DNA of 64,000 nt from Odiellus spinosus (GCA_963920705.1 OY987225.1:13038829-13102828); one strand, 5' to 3'; counted from the stretch's first letter, positions 50,706-59,837 are shown. Notes: generated from the sequence alone by a model not told the origin. Numbers and translations: made by a program.

Positions 50706-51994
50706 GGTGTATCGACAATAACGTTTCGATTTTTATCAATTTGCATCAGACTTTGAAATTCCGATAATACTACGCAGCTGAGAGTTTGGGGTACAGCCTT
50801 AGCGAAACCGAGTTCCAAACGTAACTGGCCTTGACGAATAGGATTGTAGTGGTTTATATCGGAAGCGGATCCGTCTTGGCTCAAATCGAATACGAAAAAA
50901 GTATAACCCTTTGGGTAATCATTAATGCTAATATCGTTGCCGTCGTCTTTGTAATGGGTACCCGACCCCGAAAACATTGAATAATAAGATCGAACATAAA
51001 GATCCTTGGCAAAATCGGGCCGTAATGGCTTGGCGGGGATTTGTTCCGAGTCGACGAATAAACTCAAATAGTTCAGGTCAAAATGTTGGAAATTAAACGG
51101 GTTCAATGCCAAGTCACCGTTATAGGCCTTATGACTCAGTAGCCCCAATATTACGCGAGTAGGCAAAACTCCTAAAAACAGGTTATCTATTGAAGTGTTT
51201 TGAATATTTGGAGAAATGGTAAAAACTTTAACCTCGGTTCTAGTGTATGGATATTTGGCGGTTCCCCTGTTCCAAGCGGCTTCTAAAGCTAACATTATTT
51301 TCGGAGCTACACGGACTTTACGAATATATAGGCTCACTTCCGAGAGTTCAATTTTATACCCTCCCCCCGCTGCGGGCGCCGATCCCATGAGAGAAAAAGC
51401 CGATTTATGTCTTCCTAGCTTGATCCTCAGACTAACGCCGTTGGGCAAATACTTATTAACATTAAAAAGATCCAAATAAAGAGCCCCGAACATTTCAACT
51501 TCTCTAGATTTTTCCGTGAAAACTTTTCGGGAATCGAAGCCTTTGTTAAGGGTTAGGGAATCCATTGCTCCCGCCGTATCTTTAAAAAATAAAGAGGCGC
51601 CCAAATGGGAATTCTTGGCGTCCGTACCGTAATTAAGTACGGTTTCTTTGTAAGCCCGAAAGGCGTAATTTCCAGTCGAGGACGAAATAACCGTATCGTT
51701 AGCCGAAACCTCCGCCGTGTCCCAAATAGAATGCGCAAAGTTGTTAACGGGGGCTACGACGTCGGCATCGGCGAGAGCACTATCATCGAGATGGACAATT
51801 TTAGCTCTGACGTAAAGCATGGTTAAAGAGGGGTCTATAAATTCTTCCCCCGTCCCGGGGACGTAAAATTCGACTTGAGCATTCCCCTGAAGGGAAGAAA
51901 TGGGTTGGGAACAAATCCATTTTGAAGATTCGACTGATGTTTGGACCGGTACGTTATCGAAAAGATCCAACTCTGATTTAACTACTTCGTACAT
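50702..51994 (-). CDS. Major capsid protein (double jelly-roll)
   Basis: 430 residues. It begins MYEVVKSELDLFDN with SIQxS-like strands, followed by LTMLYVRAKIV, YLPNGVSLRIKLGRHKS, NPFNFQHFDLNYLSLFVDS, DLYVRSYYSMFSG and GYTFFVFDLSQDGS. These are hallmark blocks of Polinton/adintovirus major capsid proteins, which form hexon-like trimers. The frame is intact and of usual family length. It lies between the basic protease-site protein (1 bp gap) and the protease (4-bp ATGA overlap), matching canonical Polinton order. Its presence suggests the element can, or recently could, build particles. Confidence 0.93.
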   Translation of the reverse strand: MYEVVKSELDLFDNVPVQTSVESSKWICSQPISSLQGNAQVEFYVPGTGEEFIDPSLTMLYVRAKIVHLDDSALADADVVAPVNNFAHSIWDTAEVSANDTVISSSTGNYAFRAYKETVLNYGTDAKNSHLGASLFFKDTAGAMDSLTLNKGFDSRKVFTEKSREVEMFGALYLDLFNVNKYLPNGVSLRIKLGRHKSAFSLMGSAPAAGGGYKIELSEVSLYIRKVRVAPKIMLALEAAWNRGTAKYPYTRTEVKVFTISPNIQNTSIDNLFLGVLPTRVILGLLSHKAYNGDLALNPFNFQHFDLNYLSLFVDSEQIPAKPLRPDFAKDLYVRSYYSMFSGSGTHYKDDGNDISINDYPKGYTFFVFDLSQDGSASDINHYNPIRQGQLRLELGFAKAVPQTLSCVVLSEFQSLMQIDKNRNVIVDTP

Positions 51995-51995
51995 G

Positions 51996-52445
51996 TTAGG
52001 AGAAGATATCTCGTGGCGTCCTGGTTGCTAGCTTCCGACGAACTGATTTACGAGCCTTAGCTACAGGGTCCTTTATAGTTTTCTTTCCTTTTCTGCGCCG
52101 AGGTTTAAGTTTACGTTTCTTAGCCCCGTTACCGTGCTGATCACGGATATCGTCGAGAGTTTCGTTAATTCTACGCTTAGCCGCCTGTTTTATATCTTGA
52201 CCCGATACGACGTCGCTAAAAATGCGGGTACCGGTACTAACGGCTTTTTTACCCAGAAACTTGGCGCCTCGCATAAAAAGGGGCCTAACGAATCTAGCTA
52301 AACCCGCGAATAAACTGCCTATACCGTGACCTTTTTGGTTGGCGTACCCGGCATAATATTGACCACCCCCTCCTGTCATAGCCTGATGCACGTAATAATC
52401 GCGGTAACAACATTGCCGTCCCTCTAATACTTTGGGCTTAAGCAT
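51996..52445 (-). CDS. Basic virion core/cement-like protein with protease-site motifs
   Basis: 149 residues. An N-terminal part contains MTGG-G (residues 23-27) and QKGHGIGSLFAGL, both matching the adenovirus protease consensus ([M/I/L]-x-G-G|x or [Q]-x-G-x|G). After that comes an amphipathic hydrophobic stretch (LARFVRPLFMRGAKFLG), then a very basic C-terminus (KKRKLKPRRRKGKK). This layout recalls adenovirus pVI/pX-type precursors and a small protein always found next to the capsid genes in Polintons. It may lyse membranes or bind packaged DNA. The start overlaps the end of the minor capsid gene by 22 bp. Confidence 0.75.
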   Translation of the reverse strand: MLKPKVLEGRQCCYRDYYVHQAMTGGGGQYYAGYANQKGHGIGSLFAGLARFVRPLFMRGAKFLGKKAVSTGTRIFSDVVSGQDIKQAAKRRINETLDDIRDQHGNGAKKRKLKPRRRKGKKTIKDPVAKARKSVRRKLATRTPRDIFS

Positions 52446-53206
52446 TTCAAATGTAGCTTCACCGTCAAGCTCCCGAACTGGAATGGCACAACCCGCCCCA
52501 AGTTATTTCTTATATTGATTTCGACCGTGTCAAAATATTTTTTGCTAACTGGGACGTAATGGGGTGCAATATAAGTTTGAATAATTTCAGACCCGTGGGG
52601 CCGCGTATTATCGTGCGCGACGATACGTAATAGGGGTACGAGAGTGTCCCCGACAATCTGTTGTTCTACGAGATCCGAATACACGAATAATTGAGTAGGT
52701 ACGTGATAATTTAAGTTCACGGGTCTATTAGCGAGACCCGATATCTCGTTAGGGTTATCGTAACCCAGTATATCCGCTAGGCCTTTGCTTAAATTGAGAG
52801 ATGGCCCGTCTTTAGTCCCCTTCCTCTTTATACCGGCAAAAACGCGGTCGTTGATGGTATATTCCGATAGATTAGCCTTGGCTTCTTGAATTTTAGTCGA
52901 CGCGTTTACGACGCTCATCAGATCGCTCAAAGAAGAATAATGTCCGTCCGGAATTTCTCTCACGTTAAAAATGGGTGCTTTAATATTTGTAATATCTTCC
53001 CCTGTTGGGGGTAGGGTCAGGCCTGAATCGTCCTTAACGTTATAAAAACTAGATGTGTACATGATTTCGACTAAAGCTATTTCCCAATAGCCTTCCAGAT
53101 GTACGAAATTAGGGAGTTTTGTGACGTAAGAGGCCATGGTATTGTCGGGAAACAGTTTTTCGCTGACGTTACTGGGAAGGGTTAGGTAAAACGAGGGATT
53201 CGACAT
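52424..53206 (-). CDS. Minor capsid protein (penton-like, single jelly-roll)
   Basis: 260 residues starting MSNPSFYLTLPSNVS. Blocks typical of Polinton minor capsid proteins are present: NTMASYVTKLP, GYWEIALVEIMYTSSFYN, PTQLFVYSDLVEQQIVGDT, PLLRIV and YVPVSKKYFDTVEINIRNNLG ending in a FGSLTVKLHLK strand. It would occupy the vertices of the capsid. It overlaps the integrase end by 38 bp and the next gene by 22 bp, showing tight packing. Intact. Confidence 0.92.
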   Translation of the reverse strand: MSNPSFYLTLPSNVSEKLFPDNTMASYVTKLPNFVHLEGYWEIALVEIMYTSSFYNVKDDSGLTLPPTGEDITNIKAPIFNVREIPDGHYSSLSDLMSVVNASTKIQEAKANLSEYTINDRVFAGIKRKGTKDGPSLNLSKGLADILGYDNPNEISGLANRPVNLNYHVPTQLFVYSDLVEQQIVGDTLVPLLRIVAHDNTRPHGSEIIQTYIAPHYVPVSKKYFDTVEINIRNNLGRVVPFQFGSLTVKLHLKCLSPKY

Positions 53207-54272
53207 CGCTGCTTTTAACCCAAGAAGCCTGAGATTTAGGATAACCAGCCCAAATCACGAACAACTCTTCCTGGCCTTTTCTTTTTCGTCTCTTGAGAAC
53301 TTTTTCAATGTTGAACCTTTCGGGTCTGATGGTCTTCTGAAGCTCTTCGCGATAAAACACCCCAGATATAGCTTCGCCTTCTAGATCTTTAAGTTTAAAA
53401 ATTGGCGGCCCTCGAGCCGTTCCCACGGAAACCACTTGGAAAACTTCGGTAGAAAAATTTGCCTCGTACCCTTTTTCAAAAACCATTTTAGTCTTACTAA
53501 CTCTAACGTAATCCCCGGCCTTAATGCGGGGTACTTTTATTTTAGGTTTATCGTCACGGACGCCGTATATATTTCGATAAACCTGTAAAACGTTAGTGGT
53601 TTTGACATTTTCGGGGGCCATTTTGATTGTGCTATGCCACGCGCTGTTATAGGCCGACACGAGTTTTGCCAGATCGTCTATGTATCGTTTAGTATGCTGA
53701 TGGGTAAATAACTTAAACATTCTAGTTTTGAGGGTTCGGTTCACTCTCTCTACAATAGGCGCGTGATGCACGTCGTTTTCCGTCGTGAAAGATTTCACCC
53801 CTTTATCCTTCAGAAACTTTTTCACGTTAGAATTTAAAAATTCTTTCCCTTTATCAAATTCGACCCTAATTGGAACGGCTTCTTTAAATATTAAACCCAA
53901 AGCTCTCACTACTTCTTTACCCGTCTTACGGAAGAGGGGTACGACCCATAATCGTCTACTGAAACAATCGATACACGTTAAAAGAAACGTATAATTGTCG
54001 TTAATACTAGCCAGGGACCTCATATCAACTAAATCCATTTGGTACAGATCGCCAATGTTACCGACTATAATTTGCCTCCGGGTATATTTTTTACGGGCCG
54101 TTCTATGTAGCGTGTAAGGACTACAACTTTCCAAAAACAATGTTACCTCCGCTTTCGAAATTCCGCGCTCTTTCACCGCCCTGTATAAGGGTTCTATCCC
54201 GGAGAAGGACGCGGGGTGAGCAGGATCAAAGTAAATGCTTTTTAAAGTTTCGTTGACGGGTACGTCAGCCAT
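53169..54272 (-). CDS. Polinton integrase with C-terminal chromodomain
   Basis: 367 residues. An N-terminal helical region (FDPAHPASFSGIEPLYRAVK, SPYTLHRTARKKYTR) precedes the RNase-H-fold core with the DDE residues D80 (YQMDLVDM), D140 (VEFDKGKEF) and E175 (VERVNRTLK), spaced as in other Polinton integrases. An SH3-like segment follows (AGDYVRVSKTK), then a chromodomain at about 318-358 (FNIEKVLKRR, ELFVIWAGYP, ASWVKSSDV). It inserts the element with a 6-bp duplication, here TATGGG. The chromodomain could steer insertion to marked chromatin. Intact. Confidence 0.95.
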   Translation of the reverse strand: MADVPVNETLKSIYFDPAHPASFSGIEPLYRAVKERGISKAEVTLFLESCSPYTLHRTARKKYTRRQIIVGNIGDLYQMDLVDMRSLASINDNYTFLLTCIDCFSRRLWVVPLFRKTGKEVVRALGLIFKEAVPIRVEFDKGKEFLNSNVKKFLKDKGVKSFTTENDVHHAPIVERVNRTLKTRMFKLFTHQHTKRYIDDLAKLVSAYNSAWHSTIKMAPENVKTTNVLQVYRNIYGVRDDKPKIKVPRIKAGDYVRVSKTKMVFEKGYEANFSTEVFQVVSVGTARGPPIFKLKDLEGEAISGVFYREELQKTIRPERFNIEKVLKRRKRKGQEELFVIWAGYPKSQASWVKSSDVESLVLPNPSQ

Positions 54273-54335
54273 CTTGATTTCTTTTTAATCGTAGTAGAAC
54301 CTGGTGTTCTTTTCAAAGATCTCTTCGTTGGTTTC

Positions 54336-54345
54336 AATATATCGC
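54336..54345 (-). promoter_or_regulatory. TATA-like box before integrase
   Basis: GATATATTG on the minus strand about 65-70 bases upstream of the integrase ATG, between the 39-bp hairpin and the gene. Suggestive only. Confidence 0.3.
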
Positions 54346-54351
54346 GATTAA

Positions 54352-54433
54352 GTCCAGCCGTTTTGTTATAGCTTCTAAGTCTTTTCTGGACCCATCCAGA
54401 AAAGACTTAGAAGCTATAACAAAACGGCTGGAC
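54352..54433. repeat. Perfect 39-bp hairpin with 4-base loop
   Basis: 54352-54390 (GTCCAGCCGTTTTGTTATAG...) is the exact reverse complement of 54395-54433, separated only by CCCA. On the minus-strand transcript it forms a 39-bp stem with a UGGG loop. The right arm contains the last eight codons and the stop of the 180-aa gene; the left arm is in the gap before integrase. Possible roles are a 3'-end or processing signal, a small-RNA precursor, a cruciform, or a recent inverted-duplication scar. Confidence 0.97.
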
Positions 54434-54949
54434 GGGAGCGACGACGGTGAAAGGAACGACGTTTCGAGTGAAACCGGCTACCAACGGTTTAAATTCGTTC
54501 CAACCGATCGGCTCTTTTTTTAAGGGCGAAATCGTATGATACACTAGTTGACTAATGTCGGAGTTTTCTATTCGATTCCCTTCTAATGTAACAGCTCCGT
54601 GATTAGACCACCGTATTCTTCCGGGAGACTTCCTTAACTGATAAAATATTTCTCGAGCTTCTGACTTGTACTTGAGAGGAAACATGTCAAGCCATCTCTC
54701 GTCCGAGTCGATAGTTTCGGGATCTTTCGAGACGCTGTTGTAACGTTGCATTAATTGTTGATACAGAATCCATTTCGTCCGATCATCCAACGTTTTATCG
54801 TTAATGATACCCAGCATATCAGACGTCATTTCCGACAAGACGGTGCTTTTCGGCGTTTCGACGGTCAGGGATATATTTTGGGGGGCCGACGGCGCTGAGA
54901 TTTGATTACCCCCTTGATTCAACGGAACCAGGGTCATTTTATGGTACAT
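54407..54949 (-). CDS. Conserved Polinton structural/accessory protein, 180 aa
   Basis: Begins MYHKMTLVPLNQGGNQ, then a helical segment with MTSDMLGIINDKTLDDRTKWILYQQLMQRY. This matches a small protein I recall as common in animal Polintons, with the pattern M-x-LVP... LPxxEKxxLYxQxLQRY. A C-terminal half with IRWSNHGAVTLEGNRI and KEPIGWNEFKPLV is also family-like. NQGG-N near residue 11 resembles an adenain-type site. Role unknown; position among virion genes suggests a virion protein. The last eight codons lie inside a perfect hairpin, so the native C-terminus may have been altered. The gap to the 114-aa gene is 2 bp. Confidence 0.7.
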   Translation of the reverse strand: MYHKMTLVPLNQGGNQISAPSAPQNISLTVETPKSTVLSEMTSDMLGIINDKTLDDRTKWILYQQLMQRYNSVSKDPETIDSDERWLDMFPLKYKSEAREIFYQLRKSPGRIRWSNHGAVTLEGNRIENSDISQLVYHTISPLKKEPIGWNEFKPLVAGFTRNVVPFTVVAPVQPFCYSF

Positions 54950-54951
54950 GG

Positions 54952-55296
54952 TTAACCGTTAACCGCCGAAGTTATCGCCCCGATAACCGACGAAACCAGG
55001 GGTAAAAGTATCGAAAATATACCCGAGCCTTTTTGGTTTAATAATAGAGCTTTTTTCTTTCGCCAGGCAATGTTTTTGTTAGCGATGTCCCGCAAATTCG
55101 ACTTGTGACGGGTTAATTTAGATTTTTGATTCGATGATAATTTTAAGTTACCGCGCAAAGTGTTCAAAACCACTTCCGAGATGGCGTCGATAAGTTCCTT
55201 ATTAGCTCCTTGAATAACTGCTACCCGCTGGCCCCTATTCAATTTTACCAACGCCGAGAGAATGTCACGTTGCGATGTTATCGCGTGACGACGCAT
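54952..55296 (-). CDS. Conserved small Polinton protein with QKGSG cleavage-like motif, 114 aa
   Basis: A basic helical N-terminus (ILSALVKLNRGQRVAVIQGANKEL, ISEVVLNTLRGNLKLSSNQKSKL, RHKSNLRDIANK, WRKKKALLL) is followed by NQKGSGIF and a hydrophobic C-terminal segment (ILLPLVSSVIGAITSAV). I recall the same architecture, often with QKGG, from many animal Polintons. The QKGS|G motif fits the adenain consensus and would release a hydrophobic membrane-active peptide, as in adenovirus pVI. It lies 37 bp after the ATPase gene. Confidence 0.75.
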   Translation of the reverse strand: MRRHAITSQRDILSALVKLNRGQRVAVIQGANKELIDAISEVVLNTLRGNLKLSSNQKSKLTRHKSNLRDIANKNIAWRKKKALLLNQKGSGIFSILLPLVSSVIGAITSAVNG

Positions 55297-55333
55297 GTCG
55301 AGAATGACGATGAAGGCGCCAAGTCTTATTTAT

Positions 55334-55957
55334 TTATCTCTTTTTGGGAACGTATATTTCAAGAGTCTCGTCGGGAAAAATTTTTGTTCGAACCCTGAGA
55401 TTTTCCGGGCAGTTTTGCTTAAAGTCTAGTAAAAGATAGGTATGTCCCGCCTCCGTGGCGTTCAAGTAACTTTCCATTAGAAACTTGGGATTTTCCGGGT
55501 ACATTTGGCGACCCAAAACGTTTATTTGCATTTTATCTCTAGGCTGTTTGAATAATATCAAGTAATGGGCGTTTAAACTTATATCGCGGGAATCACTCGA
55601 CTTGTGATAAAGATTTTGAGTCAAATATAAAATACTCAAGTTTTTATGATGAGTAAATTTAGTGAAAATTTTACCCATCAAACCCGACTTGTTTTCATCC
55701 ATCAAATCATCTATAACCAAAAGCCGTCTTTTGGTTCCGTCGTAATCGTTCATATCGGGCAAACCTTCTTTAAACGTCACCACATGCTTTAACCTCTCGT
55801 AAAACGGTTGCCAAGCACCGTAATGGAAAACTATCTCTTGAACATTAGGCTCAAACATTTTTTCGTGATTTTTAATAATCCGTTCGCAGAGAACGGTTTT
55901 TCCGGCCATACTAGGGCCATTTACTATAATACTACACGGATGATAGAAGGGTATCAT
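55334..55957 (-). CDS. Genome-packaging ATPase (A32/FtsK-HerA type)
   Basis: 207 residues. Walker A is GPSMAGKT (14-21), Walker B is LLVIDD (79-84), and a conserved YLTQN (111-115) precedes a motif typical of the A32-like packaging ATPases of adenovirus-related and Polinton elements. It would pump element DNA into capsids. A TATATAAG box sits about 55 bases upstream of the ATG, marking the start of a transcription unit that continues into the 114- and 180-aa genes. Intact, usual length. Confidence 0.93.
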   Translation of the reverse strand: MIPFYHPCSIIVNGPSMAGKTVLCERIIKNHEKMFEPNVQEIVFHYGAWQPFYERLKHVVTFKEGLPDMNDYDGTKRRLLVIDDLMDENKSGLMGKIFTKFTHHKNLSILYLTQNLYHKSSDSRDISLNAHYLILFKQPRDKMQINVLGRQMYPENPKFLMESYLNATEAGHTYLLLDFKQNCPENLRVRTKIFPDETLEIYVPKKR

Positions 55958-56465
55958 TATTAATCGGTGTTTGAAACTGAAATGAGAACTCTAAAGAGTT
56001 AACGTCTCCTTATATACAGTATAGACAAATATATATATATATTAGGGGTGGGCGGTCTGTCCCCCCTTTCGCGGTCGACACGCGGCGCGCGCGAGGGCTC
56101 GGGGGTTTCCCGCGTTGGGAGCTCGTGGAGGGTCGCGAAAAAGACTTAAACGGTTACGTTTATTAGCGCCGTAGGGCTCTGTCTCCTTATCTCCCAAATA
56201 AGTACACTGAACCATCCTTTTCTCGAAGTTTCCCCCGTATCTGTTGAAAAATTATAAGCTTAGCAAGAATAATAATAATAATAATAATAAAAATTCCATT
56301 TAAAAGTTTGTTTTAATAGAGGGACAATCTGCCATGGAAACTTTCGGGCAAACTATAAAAGCAGTTTGTTGATTATCGACATAATAATAATAATGAATAC
56401 ATTATTTTACAAAAAATAACAATATTTTACAAACATTTACAATATTATACCGGATTTTTCAATAA
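55958..56465. other. 508-bp gap between PolB and ATPase
   Basis: No gene seen. It contains the ATPase TATA box, an (AT)n stretch at 56029-56042, a GC-rich patch (56080-56130, GCGCGCGCG), a TTTATT at 56159-56164 that gives a minus-strand AATAAA, and an (AAT)n microsatellite at about 56267-56291. Confidence 0.6.
56008..56017 (-). promoter_or_regulatory. TATA box before packaging ATPase
   Basis: The minus strand reads GTATATAAGG about 52-60 bases before the ATPase ATG. It is the same core as the box before the half-BIR gene. Confidence 0.6.
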
Positions 56466-59400
56466 TTACGGACAATAGCCGTAAGGCACAGTTTTAAACC
56501 CGGGCATAATCCGAACTTTGTCGACCGTCGTTCGATACGTTTTATGTTGGTCGATAGAGACAATCGTATGGTCGACCAGTCGCGTAATATGCCTGGGAAT
56601 CGGAACGTGTATGGGGGCTAAGCGGTCTACACCATCAACGCCTAACAAGGCCTTCAAACTTTCGTGATTCACGAGTTTCTCGTTGGAGACGTTTAGTCTA
56701 AACCCTTTCACCTTGGTCGTATTGAACCTTTTCCCAGTGTCGGGATCTGTTACCCAGTAACTATAGTTCTTACACCCGCCACTGACAAAGGTGTCGATGA
56801 AAGCGTTTTTACCGTACGCCTCTAACTCGTTCGTCATCTCTCCTAGTAGGCTCCCCATCGCTATAGTGGGTGGTCCCGAGGGTGACAAGTACACTAAACT
56901 ATCAGTGTCATGGTATAGACAATTATCCCCCACACTCTCCAATTGTTCTAGTAAACATAATCTAGCCATGGCGGTTGTATAACTGGCGATTACAACATTG
57001 GTATGTTTAAGCTGGGCTTCGCTTTCTATAGTGTATAACCATTTGACGAGAATGGTTTCTTCATTGAGGGTAAGGACACTACGTACTTCGATTTCGGGGT
57101 CGGTTAAAAGTTCAAAAAGTTGGTGGGCTTCTTTGAGAATAACCGTCTTTGTGACATTAACGCGCTGCGCAAATTTTCCCCAAATACTATTTAATAAGAA
57201 TTTCGAAACTGTACGCCCCCCTGGGTTATACGCTATCTTATTAATATCTAGCTGCACCCCTTCTTTCTCCTTAAAATGTCTAACGTATTCCGTTTTGGTT
57301 TCGAGGGTGTCGCAGCCCGAGGGGAAGCCGCTGGCTGTTGTTTTTAAAAGCAAGAAAGTATCCACGTATCTTTGAAATAGGCCCTTCTCCCCGGTCTCGG
57401 CATTATACGTTCTTACGGTGTACTTCCAAGCCTCGACTTTTTCTAAAATAAGGTAGCCCCTATTTACGGCGTACCGAATTTCGTCTATCACCCAAGTCCC
57501 GAATAGTTTTCTTTGGGATTCATCGTGATCGCATTCGCCTTGGTTTTGGGTTTCGCAACAAGTTCGGCATAGCACGAATACTAATTTCCCATTTATTTTG
57601 GCCGGTAAGACAGGATGGAAAATATTGTTGGGGGGCAGAATTACGCATTTTAGGAGGCCGTCAAAACTGAAGATGTCGGGAATATTTTGGGTTAGGATCT
57701 CAGGATGCCCTACCGGTAGTTTTTTACGTTTATTTATGTACGGGTATAAACTTGTAAAATCTACATAATGAATACGTTCCGTACCAGTTGTCTGATGGTA
57801 CATCTTCAATGTAGAACAGCGCCCTCCGAAAAATGAATCTCTAGGGTTCAAGGGTTCATAGACCTTCTCCTTAAGATTAGCCGCCGCCAAAAAACTAATA
57901 ATTTCGGGCTCCGTTTCTTTACGTTTAAGCCAATCGCATTCCCAAATAGAGGTGATTTTATAGCCCTCCTGCTGAATGCGGTTGAAAGTTTTCATCGTTC
58001 GGGAAAAGCGTGTGTTCATGGTTTGTGAGGGGTCGCCGTTTAACATTTTATTGCGATTGCCTTTGTAACATGTCTTACACCCGTGGTAATAACACCCGTA
58101 AAATTCGAATACTTCTTTAAGATACAGTCCGTCGACTTTCATTTTAAGAACCTTGGCTTCTTGACCATTAAAGGCGGACTGTATCTTAATTTTTCGGGAA
58201 TATGCGTTAAACGACAACCACTCAATCGCCACGTACGACTGATTTTCTTTCATGCGATATAAGTTGGGTGGGATTACGCCGATGGAATCTTTTTCCATAA
58301 AATTCTTTCGGAATATAAAACTAGCTAGTCCGGCAATAGTACAAGCCACCTGAAAAGGATCTACGTTGGCGATTTCTAAGAATATTTGACGGAAGGCCAA
58401 ACACCCCTCTCTTAAAATTTTAACATCCTGGATACAGTAAAATTTTAAATCCTCTAAGAAATTGAAACCCCGTTTTCGATCAGTTTCTTCATCGTACCAT
58501 TTGGAAAATTCGACGTAGCCTTTGGCGTTGAAATATTCGGAGCCGTAGGCTTCTTTCGGGGGTAACTTTTCGTCTAAAACGTAATTGGTTTCTTCCGGTC
58601 TATTAATGTCATATATATGCTTTGTCTCAACGTTAAATAAAAAATGGGGGAAATAACCTTTCGCGGCCTCCGTCAAACCAAAAGTTTCCCCGAATTTAGC
58701 CAAAGGTACGGAGATGAAACAAAAAGAATCCAGGAAGATGAGATTAAAAAGACACATTTGTATTATTTTGGTACCGTTGACTATAACTTCGGGTTTCCAA
58801 CTAATGTCTTGACAAATTATCTCACGTAGTAAAAACTGGTTATCGTAGCCCGAAGCATTGTGCGCGAGAAGAATAACCTTTTTCAATTTGTTCAGTGTTC
58901 GGAGATGGGTGATGAATTTTTCAACGGGTTTTACGCCGTCAAAAATTTGCTGACGGGGGCCATATTGGATACACTTTGCGCACCGAAAGTCCGACCTTTT
59001 TTCGTCTATACAATGTTCGCACACCGTTTCGCTAACGCACAGTACCGCTTGGTGAACTAGACCGCCTTTCTTATCTTCAGATTCCAATGTCTGTATACAT
59101 TCAAAGTCATAGAATACGTAAAGATACTCTAAATCGGTTTTGCGTTTTTTCGAGGGTGGGGGCTTTCTCTTTGGCTCGGTAATTACTTGTATATAGCATA
59201 AATGCCCCGAGGGCTGGTATTTCTTACAAATTATGCAAAACGTTTCACCGCACGTGTGTTTTTCTTTACGTTTATCCATGTTTACTAGCGTCATGCAGTC
59301 CGAGCAGTGATACAAACGTGTACACATTGATGATTTTTTAGACGTGCTTTGTAAATGAAAATCGAAACACTCACCCTCAGAAAAACTTCTAAAGCAAATA

Positions 59401-59837
59401 TTGCAGTCCTTTTCTACACCCACGCACGTTTTTTCTCTCGCGCAACCGTAACAAAAGTCGTTACAGGCGTGATCTTGGATTCGGCGGTATCCCACGAGAC
59501 ATTTTTCGCAAAATTTATCGAGACCGAAAAGGGGTTTCAAAGCCGTGACGACATTGTAATGTTTCTTTTCATTAATTAAACACAATCGGGGTCTAACGTC
59601 TCGAGGGTCATTCTCTCCTAGAAGGAGCGTCGGCACGTTGTTTTCGAATTGAAAAACAAGTATCGAATAACCGCTTAAATAGGCTTTGAATTTTTGAAAG
59701 GAAATCGCCGTGCCGCAATCTTTGGGGGCCACACCGGTTTTGGCGCAAAGCTCTAGGGCCGCTTCTCTTTGCTGATGGTTGTCGGTCTGAGGGACTCTCG
59801 TTCTTGATATTATTGCTAATTTTTTTTGAGGGAAACG
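56466..59837 (-). CDS. Protein-primed DNA polymerase B, main part
   Basis: The frame is open from 59837 down to the stop at 56466. It carries a cysteine-rich zinc cluster, then the exonuclease motifs (DFECIQT; HNASGYDN; YCIQDV) and the polymerase motifs A (DFTSLYPY), B (KFLLNSIWGKFAQR) and C (YHDTDS), plus KVKGF near the end. A WECDW/HGCKTCYK insert is typical of Polinton and linear-plasmid PolBs. It replicates the element from its ends with a terminal protein primer. There is no ATG at its beginning: the first Polinton-like residues (REAALELCAKTGV) continue from the 390-codon frame upstream, shifted by one base at an A8 run. All catalytic residues are present. Confidence 0.95.
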   Translation of the reverse strand, partial: RFPQKKLAIISRTRVPQTDNHQQREAALELCAKTGVAPKDCGTAISFQKFKAYLSGYSILVFQFENNVPTLLLGENDPRDVRPRLCLINEKKHYNVVTALKPLFGLDKFCEKCLVGYRRIQDHACNDFCYGCAREKTCVGVEKDCNICFRSFSEGECFDFHLQSTSKKSSMCTRLYHCSDCMTLVNMDKRKEKHTCGETFCIICKKYQPSGHLCYIQVITEPKRKPPPSKKRKTDLEYLYVFYDFECIQTLESEDKKGGLVHQAVLCVSETVCEHCIDEKRSDFRCAKCIQYGPRQQIFDGVKPVEKFITHLRTLNKLKKVILLAHNASGYDNQFLLREIICQDISWKPEVIVNGTKIIQMCLFNLIFLDSFCFISVPLAKFGETFGLTEAAKGYFPHFLFNVETKHIYDINRPEETNYVLDEKLPPKEAYGSEYFNAKGYVEFSKWYDEETDRKRGFNFLEDLKFYCIQDVKILREGCLAFRQIFLEIANVDPFQVACTIAGLASFIFRKNFMEKDSIGVIPPNLYRMKENQSYVAIEWLSFNAYSRKIKIQSAFNGQEAKVLKMKVDGLYLKEVFEFYGCYYHGCKTCYKGNRNKMLNGDPSQTMNTRFSRTMKTFNRIQQEGYKITSIWECDWLKRKETEPEIISFLAAANLKEKVYEPLNPRDSFFGGRCSTLKMYHQTTGTERIHYVDFTSLYPYINKRKKLPVGHPEILTQNIPDIFSFDGLLKCVILPPNNIFHPVLPAKINGKLVFVLCRTCCETQNQGECDHDESQRKLFGTWVIDEIRYAVNRGYLILEKVEAWKYTVRTYNAETGEKGLFQRYVDTFLLLKTTASGFPSGCDTLETKTEYVRHFKEKEGVQLDINKIAYNPGGRTVSKFLLNSIWGKFAQRVNVTKTVILKEAHQLFELLTDPEIEVRSVLTLNEETILVKWLYTIESEAQLKHTNVVIASYTTAMARLCLLEQLESVGDNCLYHDTDSLVYLSPSGPPTIAMGSLLGEMTNELEAYGKNAFIDTFVSGGCKNYSYWVTDPDTGKRFNTTKVKGFRLNVSNEKLVNHESLKALLGVDGVDRLAPIHVPIPRHITRLVDHTIVSIDQHKTYRTTVDKVRIMPGFKTVPYGYCP

